Below are positions 12,456 to 18,834 of a stretch of DNA of 18,834 bases, piece after piece. The notes beneath the pieces were generated by a model that saw only the letters and a list, made by a program, of their open reading frames with translations, was not told the origin of the DNA and searched no databases. Each line of letters opens with the position of its first letter. The first letter of the stretch is position 1. The DNA comes from an uncultured Faecalibacterium sp. (GTDB taxonomy: Bacteria > Bacillota > Clostridia > Oscillospirales > Ruminococcaceae): assembly GCA_934512105.1 (NCBI GenBank), contig CAKSWQ010000042.1:1-18834 (forward strand), read 5' to 3'. A program made the translations under genes and the position numbers.

Positions 12456-13847
12456 ATGATCGAGACCATTGCCGCCGTCAATCAGGCGGTGAACAGCTTT
12501 ATCTGGGGCATCCCCGCCATGGTGTGCATCATTGGCGTGGGGTTGCTGCTCAGTGTCCGCACGGGCTTTTTGCAGATCCGCAAATTCCCTTACGCCATCC
12601 GCACCACCGTGGGCCGGATGTTCCGCAAGCGGGACGCCTCGGACGGTGCCATGACCCCCTTTCAGGCGGTGTGTACCGCGCTGGCGGGCACAGTGGGCAC
12701 CGGCAACATTGCCGGTGTGGCGGGTGCCATCGCCATCGGCGGCCCGGGTGCCGTGTTCTGGATGTGGTGCTCTGCGCTGCTGGGCATGTGCACCAAGTTT
12801 GCCGAGGTGACGCTGGCCGTGCATTTCCGGGAGCGCAGCGACACCGGCGAGTGGGTGGGCGGCCCGATGTACTATATTAAAAACGGCCTTGGCCGCCGCT
12901 GGCAGTTTCTGGCGGTGCTGTACGCGCTGTTCGGCGTGCTGACCGTGTTCGGCACCGGCAACGCAACGCAGGTGAATACCATCGTTGCAGCGGTGGATAC
13001 TGCCTTGCTGGAATACGGGCTGGTGGGCAATGGCTTTCTGCCCACCCTCAACCTCATCGTGGGCATCCTTGTGGCGGTGCTGGTGGCGCTGGTGCTGCTG
13101 GGCGGCATCAAGCGCATTGGCAGCGTAAGCGAAAAGCTGGTGCCCTTTATGGCACTGTTCTATATTGTGCTGTCGGTGGGCGTGGTGGTGCTCAACTTCT
13201 CCCGTCTGCCCTATGTGCTGGAATCCATCGTGGCGGGCGCGTTCAACCCCGCTGCCTTTACCGGCGGCACCATCGGCAGCCTGTTCGTCAGTATGCAAAA
13301 GGGCGTTTCCCGCGGCATCTTTTCCAACGAGGCCGGTCTTGGCACCGGCTCCATCGCCCATGCCTGCGCCGACACCAAAAAGCCGGTCAAGCAGGGTATG
13401 TTCGGCATTTTTGAGGTGTTTGCCGATACCATCGTCATCTGCACCCTGACCGCGCTGGTCATCCTGTGCAGCGGCACCCCGGTCAGCTACGGCGCAGCAG
13501 CCGGTGCCGAGCTGACCATCTCCGGCTTTACCACCACCTACGGCGGCTGGGCTTCCATTTTTACCGCCGTGGCGCTGTGCTGTTTTGCTTTTTCCACCAT
13601 CATCGGCTGGGGTCTGTACGGCTCCCGTTTTCTGGTGTTCCTGTGCAAGAGCAACAAGGTGGCGCGCCCCTTCTTTGTGGTGTACTCTCTGGTGGCCATT
13701 CTGGGTGCTACCATGGATCTTGGCCTGCTGTGGAGCATCGCCGATACCTTCAACGGTCTGATGAGCATCCCCAACCTGATTGCGCTGCTGCTGCTTTCCG
13801 GCACGGTGGTGCAGCTGACCCGCGCCTTTTTTGAATCGGAGGGGTGA
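12456..13847 (+). CDS. AGCS-family alanine/glycine:Na+ symporter
   Basis: A 463-residue polytopic membrane protein of the alanine-or-glycine:cation symporter family. Family segments are clear: FIWGIPAMVCIIGVGLLLSV near the N terminus, ALAGTVGTGNIAGVAGAIAI with GGPGAVFWMW, EWVGGPMYYI, and GIFSNEAGLGTGSIAHA in the second half. It imports small neutral amino acids with Na+. The start is uncertain: ATG at 12456 best matches the family N terminus; ATG at 12444 and GTG at 12423 are in frame but have no better ribosome binding site. It is followed 90 bases later by an aminopeptidase gene with its own promoter, so both may serve amino-acid supply. Confidence 0.9.
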   Translation: MIETIAAVNQAVNSFIWGIPAMVCIIGVGLLLSVRTGFLQIRKFPYAIRTTVGRMFRKRDASDGAMTPFQAVCTALAGTVGTGNIAGVAGAIAIGGPGAVFWMWCSALLGMCTKFAEVTLAVHFRERSDTGEWVGGPMYYIKNGLGRRWQFLAVLYALFGVLTVFGTGNATQVNTIVAAVDTALLEYGLVGNGFLPTLNLIVGILVAVLVALVLLGGIKRIGSVSEKLVPFMALFYIVLSVGVVVLNFSRLPYVLESIVAGAFNPAAFTGGTIGSLFVSMQKGVSRGIFSNEAGLGTGSIAHACADTKKPVKQGMFGIFEVFADTIVICTLTALVILCSGTPVSYGAAAGAELTISGFTTTYGGWASIFTAVALCCFAFSTIIGWGLYGSRFLVFLCKSNKVARPFFVVYSLVAILGATMDLGLLWSIADTFNGLMSIPNLIALLLLSGTVVQLTRAFFESEG

Positions 13848-13866
13848 GAGGCATTCCCGCCCATAG

Positions 13867-13895
13867 TGGACAGAAGCGCCGGAACGCGGTATACT
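13867..13895 (+). promoter_or_regulatory. Promoter of M29 aminopeptidase gene
   Basis: TGGACA (13867-13872), 17-base spacer, TATACT (13890-13895). No terminator is seen between the symporter gene and this promoter, so readthrough from the symporter is also possible. Confidence 0.65.
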
Positions 13896-13937
13896 GAGAA
13901 AAAACAACGGTGGCTATGCACCACAGGAGGTTCTAAC

Positions 13938-15179
13938 GTGGAAAACTTTAACGAACTGCTGCAGAAGTATGCAGATTTTATCGTCCGGGTGGGTGTGAAC
14001 CCGCAGCCGGGGCAGACCCTTATTATCAACTGCCCGCTGGAAGGTGCCCCGCTGGCACGGCTGTGCGTGCGCAGCGCCTACGAGGCCGGTGCGCGGGACG
14101 TGCAGGTGAGCTGGCAGGATGACGCCGTTACCCGTATCCGCATGGAGCTGGGCAGCGAGGACGCGCTGACCGACCACAAGGGCTGGCAGCTGCGCCGCTA
14201 TCTGGATTACGCTGAGAGCGAGGGCGGTGTGTGCGTGCTGCACCTTATTGCGGACGACCCGGAACTGTTTGCCGGGCTGGACGGTGCCAAGATCAGCCGG
14301 GTGAACAGCGCGAACCGCAGCTTTATGCAGCCGTGGCGGGAGTACACCATGAACGACCGGGTGCAGTGGTCCATCGCCGCCCTGCCCGCTGCGCCGTGGG
14401 CAAAGAAGATGTTCCCGGAGCTGGACACTGCCGCCGCCATTGAGGCACAGTGGAAGCTGATCTTTGATACCTGCCGCGTGACCGGCGGCGATCCGGTAGG
14501 GGAGTGGCAGAAGCATCTGGACCGCCTGAACGAGCTGGGCGCAAAGATGAACGCCCTGGATCTGGAAAGCGTGCATTTTGAAAGCGCCAACGGCACCGAC
14601 CTGACCGTGGGTCTGGCGGAACAGGCGGTGTGGGAGAGCGCCGGCAGCAAAAACGAGAAGGGCGTGCCCTTCCTGCCCAACATCCCCACCGAGGAGGTGT
14701 TCACCGCACCCCATAAGGATAAGGTGGACGGCATCGTTTACGGCACAAAGCCCTATGTCTTTAACGGACAGCTGATCAAAAACTTCCATGTCACCTTCAA
14801 GGATGGCAAGGTGGTGGAGCACGGTGCCGACGAGGGCGCAGACCTGCTGGGTCAGCTGCTGGATACCGACGAGGGCGCACGCCACATCGGCGAGGTGGCA
14901 CTGGTGCCTGCTTCCAGCCCCATCAACCGCAGCGGCAAGCTGTTCTACAACACTCTGTTTGACGAGAACGCCGCCTGCCACATTGCCTTTGGCGACAGCT
15001 ACCCCGGCACTACCGTGGGCGGCACCGGCCTTTCCAAGGAAGAACTGGCAGCCCGCGGCATGAACCACTCCTCCCTGCACGAGGACGTGATGATCGGTGC
15101 AGAGGACAGCCGAATCACCGGCAAATGCCGCGATGGCCGCACCGTGCAGCTGTTCGAAAACGGCGTCTGGGTGCTGTAA
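13938..15179 (+). CDS. M29-family metallo-aminopeptidase
   Basis: A 413-residue cytoplasmic aminopeptidase of the thermophilic aminopeptidase (AmpS/PepS) family. The metal-ligand regions of the C-terminal half are present: NIPTEEVFTAPH (about 255-266), HIGEVALVP, CHIAFGDSYP and NHSSLHEDVMIG. Length agrees with the family. These enzymes remove N-terminal residues from peptides using two divalent metal ions. GTG at 13938 is chosen because AGGAGG lies 7 bases upstream and the product then begins VENFNELLQKYADFIV as in relatives; the frame is open 24 codons further, but across the promoter. A strong terminator does not follow. Confidence 0.9.
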   Translation: MENFNELLQKYADFIVRVGVNPQPGQTLIINCPLEGAPLARLCVRSAYEAGARDVQVSWQDDAVTRIRMELGSEDALTDHKGWQLRRYLDYAESEGGVCVLHLIADDPELFAGLDGAKISRVNSANRSFMQPWREYTMNDRVQWSIAALPAAPWAKKMFPELDTAAAIEAQWKLIFDTCRVTGGDPVGEWQKHLDRLNELGAKMNALDLESVHFESANGTDLTVGLAEQAVWESAGSKNEKGVPFLPNIPTEEVFTAPHKDKVDGIVYGTKPYVFNGQLIKNFHVTFKDGKVVEHGADEGADLLGQLLDTDEGARHIGEVALVPASSPINRSGKLFYNTLFDENAACHIAFGDSYPGTTVGGTGLSKEELAARGMNHSSLHEDVMIGAEDSRITGKCRDGRTVQLFENGVWVL

Positions 15180-15211
15180 AAAGCCCCAAAGGGCGTGCAA
15201 CTGCAAAAAAA

Positions 15212-15269
15212 TTGCGAAAATGCTTGCATAAATCGCAAGAGTATGCTATATTCTAGTAGTACGATATAG
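15212..15269 (+). promoter_or_regulatory. Promoter of rimP-nusA-infB operon with inverted repeats
   Basis: TTGCAT (15224-15229), 17-base spacer and TATATT (15247-15252), with TG one base before the -10. The -35 is centred in an inverted repeat TTGCGA...TCGCAA (15212-15238), and the -10 lies within CTATAT...ATATAG (15246-15269). Both could be operators; no known regulator motif is recognised. Confidence 0.6.
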
Positions 15270-15277
15270 TTTAACCT

Positions 15278-15303
15278 GAAACGTGGGCCGCAAGGTCCGC
15301 GTT
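15278..15303 (+). promoter_or_regulatory. Leader hairpin of rimP operon
   Basis: A perfect 11-bp stem (two G-U pairs) capped by a GCAA (GNRA) tetraloop, AAACGTGGGCC/GGTCCGCGTTT, sits in the 5' untranslated region about 15 bases before the rimP ribosome binding site. The following T residues are interrupted by G, so it is at best a weak terminator. Confidence 0.5.
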
Positions 15304-15326
15304 TCTTGTTTGTTTGGAGGTTTTTT

Positions 15327-15812
15327 ATGGCGAAGCAGTCTGGCGGCAACACCGCGCAGAGAGTGGAAGCGCTTGTCCGTCCCACGGTGGAAGGCATGGG
15401 TCTGCGCCTGTGGGATGTGGTTTTTGAGAAGGAAGGGCCGGACTGGTATCTTCGCATCCTCATCGACCGGGACGGCACCATGGATACCGACACCTGTGCA
15501 GAGGTGTCCCACGCACTGGACCCCATTCTGGATGAGGCAGATCCCATCGACCAGAGCTATTATCTGGAAGTAGGCAGCCCCGGCCTTGGCCGCAAGCTGA
15601 CCCGCCCGGAGCACTACGAGGCACTCAAGGGCCAGAAGGTGCGGGCAAAGCTGATCCGCCCCAACGCCGACGGCGTGCGGGAACTTTCCGGCATCCTGAC
15701 CGGCCGCGAGGGCAGCACCGTGACGCTGGAGACCGAGAACGGCCCTGTGACCTTTGAGGTGAATGCAGCCTCCGGCGTGCAGCTGTGCGACGACGAGGAT
15801 CTGTTCAACTGA
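15327..15812 (+). CDS. Ribosome maturation factor RimP
   Basis: A 161-residue protein needed for 30S subunit maturation. The N-terminal domain shows the family pattern (VRPTVEGMGLRLWDVVFEKEG, LRILIDRDG, ALDPILDEADPI, YYLEVGSPGLGRKL), followed by a C-terminal SH3-like domain (about 90-155, with GILTGREGSTVTLE). ATG at 15327 has GGAGG 6 bases upstream; the longer in-frame start is rejected. It is first in the rimP-nusA-rnpM-ylxQ-infB operon. Confidence 0.95.
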   Translation: MAKQSGGNTAQRVEALVRPTVEGMGLRLWDVVFEKEGPDWYLRILIDRDGTMDTDTCAEVSHALDPILDEADPIDQSYYLEVGSPGLGRKLTRPEHYEALKGQKVRAKLIRPNADGVRELSGILTGREGSTVTLETENGPVTFEVNAASGVQLCDDEDLFN

Positions 15813-15868
15813 GAAGTACCGTCTCTGATAGAGAAAAGAGAACAAAATATATAGGAGGAACCCGAAAA

Positions 15869-16975
15869 ATGACAGCAGCGAACAAGGACTTTTTTGAAGC
15901 GCTCTCCATGCTGGAGCATGAGCGCGGCATCACCGCAGAGTACCTGATCGAAAAGATCAAGGCGGCTATCATCATTGCCGTCAAGAAGAACTACGAGGTC
16001 GAGGAGGATCACATCCGTGTGGACATCGACCCCGACACCGGCCGCTTTGACGTGGCACTGATCCAGGACATCGTGGCAGACGAGGACTGGTACGATGAGC
16101 ACGCTGAGATCGGCGTGACCGAGGCACGCAAGATCCGCAGCAGCTACGAGGTGGGCGACCGCATCATCACCCCGCTCAAGACCCGCGATTTCGGCCGCAT
16201 TGCCGCCCAGACCGCAAAGCACGTCATCCGTCAGGGCATCCGCGAGGCCGAGCGCAACCAGCAGCTCAGCGAGATCCAGTCCCGCGCCCATGACATCGTG
16301 CAGGCCACCGTTACCCGCGTGGATACCGAGAAGGGCATCGTTGCGCTGGATCTGGGCAAGGGCGGCGAGGCTGTTCTGCCCCGCAACGAGCAGGTGCCCG
16401 GCGAGGTGTACACCGAGGGCGAGACCCTGCAGGTCTATATCGTGGATGTGGTCAGCACCGAGCGCGGCCCCCGCGTGATGATCAGCCGCACCCATCCCGG
16501 CCTTGTCAAGCGCCTGTTTGAGCTGGAAGTGCCCGAGATCTTTGACGGCACCGTGGAGGTAAAGGCCATCAGCCGCGAGGCCGGTGCCCGCACCAAGATG
16601 GCTGTCTGGTCCAAGGACCCCAACGTCAACCCTGTTTCCGCCTGCATCGGCGAGCACGGCGCCCGCGTGGCCGCTGTTGTGGAAAAGCTGGGCGGCGAGA
16701 AGATCGACATCGTCAAGTGGAGCGAGGACATCTCTGAGTTCATCTCCGCAGCCCTGAGCCCAGCCAAGGTGGTCAAGGTGGAGCTGCTGCCCGGCGAGAC
16801 CCGCTCCTGCCGCGTCACCGTGCCCGACCAGCAGCTGAGCCTTGCCATCGGCAACAAGGGTCAGAACGCCCGCCTGTGCGCCCGCCTGACCGGCTACAAC
16901 ATTGATATCCGTCCCGAGAGCGGCTACTACGGCGAGGACGAGGAGCCCAAGAAGGACGCAGCAGACGCTGAATAA
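15869..16975 (+). CDS. Transcription termination/antitermination factor NusA
   Basis: A 368-residue NusA with the usual order: N-terminal RNA-polymerase-binding domain (1-~130, NKDFFEALSMLEHERGI), S1 domain (~140-190, ATVTRVDTEKGIVALDLG), and two KH domains (GARTKMAVWSKDPNVNPVSACIGEHG; LSLAIGNKGQNARLCARLTG). It lacks the extra C-terminal acidic repeats of proteobacterial NusA, as normal for Firmicutes, and ends in a short acidic tail. It modulates pausing, intrinsic termination and antitermination. ATG at 15869 has AGGAGG 9 bases upstream. Confidence 0.97.
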   Translation: MTAANKDFFEALSMLEHERGITAEYLIEKIKAAIIIAVKKNYEVEEDHIRVDIDPDTGRFDVALIQDIVADEDWYDEHAEIGVTEARKIRSSYEVGDRIITPLKTRDFGRIAAQTAKHVIRQGIREAERNQQLSEIQSRAHDIVQATVTRVDTEKGIVALDLGKGGEAVLPRNEQVPGEVYTEGETLQVYIVDVVSTERGPRVMISRTHPGLVKRLFELEVPEIFDGTVEVKAISREAGARTKMAVWSKDPNVNPVSACIGEHGARVAAVVEKLGGEKIDIVKWSEDISEFISAALSPAKVVKVELLPGETRSCRVTVPDQQLSLAIGNKGQNARLCARLTGYNIDIRPESGYYGEDEEPKKDAADAE

Positions 16976-17008
16976 GCCCGGCACCATCTGCCGAAGGAGG
17001 GAAACCGG

Positions 17009-17308
17009 ATGGCACAAAAAAAGATCCCTGCCCGCCAGTGCATCGGCTGCATGACCAGCCGCCCCAAAAAAGAGCTGGTGCGCGTGGTGCGCGCACCCAG
17101 CGGGGAGATCAGCATTGATCTGGTAGGCAAAAAGCCGGGGCGCGGCGCATATCTCTGCCCAGACCCGGACTGCCTGACCAAGGCAAAGAAGAAAAAGGCG
17201 CTGGAGCGCTGCTTTGAGCAGCCGGTTCCCGCCGAGGTATACGATGCGCTGGCTGTACAGCTGGCCGCAGCCGCAAAGGAGGCAGCAGCCGATGGCAAAA
17301 AAGAATAA
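17009..17308 (+). CDS. YlxR-family RNase P modulator (RnpM)
   Basis: A 99-residue basic protein of the YlxR (DUF448) family. Signature elements: ARQCIGC (8-14), KKELVRVVR (20-28) and KKPGRGAYLCPDPDC (about 41-55). In Bacillus, YlxR binds RNase P RNA and modulates its activity, hence the name RnpM; direct evidence in this organism is lacking. GGAGG lies about 10 bases upstream. The last 17 bases overlap the next gene, as is usual in this operon. Confidence 0.92.
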   Translation: MAQKKIPARQCIGCMTSRPKKELVRVVRAPSGEISIDLVGKKPGRGAYLCPDPDCLTKAKKKKALERCFEQPVPAEVYDALAVQLAAAAKEAAADGKKE

Positions 17309-17669
17309 CGCCCCCGCAAAACCCAAGCTGCCCCCGGAGGAGGCGCTGTATCAGGCCGTGAGCCTGTGCCGCAAGGCCGGTGCGCTGACCATGGGCTTTG
17401 ACGCCGTGGAGGAAGCCTGCGTAAAAAGCAAGGCATGGCTGGTGATGACCGCATCGGACATCAGCCCCAAGACTTTGCAGCGCCTGAACTACGCCGTGGG
17501 CGACTTGGTGGACGTGTTCACCATGCCGCTGACACAGGATAAGCTGGCCGATATCAGCCACAAGCCCGTGGCTGTTTACGCGGTGACTGACCGCAACCTC
17601 GCAAAGCTCTGCTTCGACCGCCTGTCGGACTGCGGAGCAATCAAAAATGAGGAGGATATGAGCGAATGA
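17292..17669 (+). CDS. L7Ae/L30e-family RNA-binding protein (YlxQ)
   Basis: A 125-residue protein with the ribosomal L7Ae fold (about 15-105; [19 protein letters not shown], then [16 protein letters not shown]). YlxQ-type proteins bind kink-turn RNAs and are encoded between ylxR and infB in Firmicutes. Here it starts inside the rnpM reading frame with AAAGGAGG 8 bases upstream, and its stop codon overlaps the infB start codon (ATGA). Both arrangements suggest translational coupling. Confidence 0.9.
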   Translation: MAKKNNAPAKPKLPPEEALYQAVSLCRKAGALTMGFDAVEEACVKSKAWLVMTASDISPKTLQRLNYAVGDLVDVFTMPLTQDKLADISHKPVAVYAVTDRNLAKLCFDRLSDCGAIKNEEDMSE

Positions 17670-18834
17670 TCGTAAAATATAAAGTGAGTGACTTTGCAAA
17701 GGACCTGAACGTTTCCGCCAAGAAGGTCCTGGATGAGCTGACCGCCATGGGCAGCACCGGCAAGAAGAACAGCTCCAATCTGGAGGAGAACGAGCTGAAC
17801 TACCTGCTGGAGAAGTTCAGCAAGGATAACAGCGTAACAAATCTGGACGAGTTTCTGAACAGCGCCAAGGCTCCCAAGGAGGAGCCCAAGGCCGAGAAGA
17901 AGGCTGACCAGAAAGCCGAAAAGAAGGCTGAAAAGAAGCCCGAGGCTCCCAAAGCCGACAAAAAGCCCCAGCAGCCCGCCGCAAAGGCCGAGCAGCCCAA
18001 GGCAAACAACAATAATAACAACAACGGCAAGCACGGCGACAAGAAGCCCGAGCAGCACAAGAAGCGTGAGGAAAAGACCGTTTCCTTCAGCGAGCTGGCA
18101 CGCGAGACCGGCGCAAAGGCTACTGCCGCCCCCGCACAGGCAGTTTCTGTCCGCCGCGAGGACAATCAGGTCACCGTGGATACCCGCACTGTGGATATGA
18201 ACGTGGATCGCTTCGACGCCCGTTACGATGATCTGGCTTCCACCAAGAACACCGAGAACCGCCGCAAGCCCACCCCGCAGGGCAACAAGCAGAAGTTCAC
18301 CCAGCGCGGTCAGCGCCAGCGCCAGCAGTTCCAGAAGGGCAAGCGCGAGACCGAGTTCGAGCGTCTGCAGCGCATCCAGCTGGAGAAGGCCCGCAACGCC
18401 CAGCTGAAGGTGCTGATCCCCGACGAGATCACCGTGGGCGAGCTGGCTGCCCGTCTGAAGCAGCAGGCCGGTAAGGTCATTGCCAAGTTCATGCAGATGG
18501 GCGAGATGCACGCCATCAATGATGTGATCGATTTCGATACCGCATCTCTGCTGGCAGAGGAGTTCCACGCAAAGGTCGAGCACGAGGTGCACGTTACCAT
18601 CGAGGAGCGCCTGTTCACCCAGGAAGAGGATGCACAGGAGGATCTGGTGGAGCGTCCCCCGGTGGTCTGTGTCATGGGTCACGTTGACCACGGCAAGACC
18701 AGTATTCTGGATGCGATCCGCAAGACCAACGTCACCGCAGGCGAGGCCGGCGGCATCACGCAGGCCATCGGTGCCTATCAGGTGCGCATCAACGACAGCA
18801 AGATCACCTTCCTGGACACCCCGGGTCACGAGGC
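17666..18834 (+). CDS. Translation initiation factor IF-2 (partial, runs off right edge)
   Basis: The first 389 codons of IF-2. An N-terminal IF2_N domain (1-~52, [20 protein letters not shown]) is followed by a long low-complexity linker rich in Lys, Glu, Ala and Gln, with a run of seven Asn (about residue 114) and repeated KAEKK units. A second IF2_N-like domain (about 250-310, [19 protein letters not shown]) precedes the GTPase domain, with the P-loop GHVDHGKT (about 338-345) and switch-II DTPGHEA at the window end. IF-2 brings initiator tRNA to the 30S subunit and promotes subunit joining. GGAGG lies about 11 bases before ATG at 17666. Confidence 0.95.
   Translation, partial: MIVKYKVSDFAKDLNVSAKKVLDELTAMGSTGKKNSSNLEENELNYLLEKFSKDNSVTNLDEFLNSAKAPKEEPKAEKKADQKAEKKAEKKPEAPKADKKPQQPAAKAEQPKANNNNNNNGKHGDKKPEQHKKREEKTVSFSELARETGAKATAAPAQAVSVRREDNQVTVDTRTVDMNVDRFDARYDDLASTKNTENRRKPTPQGNKQKFTQRGQRQRQQFQKGKRETEFERLQRIQLEKARNAQLKVLIPDEITVGELAARLKQQAGKVIAKFMQMGEMHAINDVIDFDTASLLAEEFHAKVEHEVHVTIEERLFTQEEDAQEDLVERPPVVCVMGHVDHGKTSILDAIRKTNVTAGEAGGITQAIGAYQVRINDSKITFLDTPGHE

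Noticed and set aside
1..18834. tRNA or rRNA genes, insertion sequences with transposase, prophage or defence genes
   Set aside because: None was seen. The genes are ordinary metabolic, transport and housekeeping genes, and the mobile-looking parts are short non-coding repeats only.

Overview
The window looks like a piece of chromosome from a GC-rich, low-oxygen gut Firmicute, most likely Faecalibacterium or a close Oscillospiraceae/Ruminococcaceae relative. This rests on the rimP-nusA-rnpM-ylxQ-infB cluster order, strong AGGAGG ribosome binding sites, TTGACA/TATAAT-type promoters with 17-base spacers, a sodium-pump decarboxylase subunit, and dispersed hairpin repeats of a kind I associate with that group. 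No species-level marker was tested.

Layout. 1-482: no convincing gene; a hairpin repeat, a MITE-like composite repeat (169-420) and the terminator of the next operon. 483-4586 (minus): a three-gene operon of GPH-family transporter, serine esterase-like hydrolase and FMN/FAD/Fe-S enoate-reductase-like enzyme, divergent from an AraC-type regulator (4802-5632, plus). 5729-7195 (minus): a beta subunit of a Na+-translocating decarboxylase and a 42-residue membrane protein, behind a leader that looks like a yybP-ykoY (Mn2+) riboswitch with a built-in terminator. 7402-9514 (minus): a PfkB-family kinase and a pyruvate kinase lacking the C-terminal domain. About 9588-9749 (minus): a candidate small RNA or attenuated leader. 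9798-10343 (minus): a YfcE-like phosphoesterase. 10690-12024 (plus): a MATE transporter behind a terminator-containing leader. 12456-13847: an AGCS alanine/glycine:Na+ symporter. 13938-15179: an M29 aminopeptidase. 15327 to the right edge: rimP, nusA, rnpM, ylxQ and the first 389 codons of infB.

How it fits together. The left operon may import and process an ester (esterase, then C=C reduction) under AraC control. The decarboxylase beta subunit would export Na+, and the AGCS symporter (probably also the MATE pump) would use that gradient. The right end is the conserved transcription/translation-factor operon.

The most unusual layer is non-coding. Six hairpins, each with a 16-position stem and a TGCG loop in the sense orientation, lie at 3' ends of transcription units; three of them are preceded by a second hairpin with a variable stem and conserved loop. 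Three leaders (sodium pump, MATE, and upstream of the pyruvate kinase) contain promoter, alternative helices and terminator.
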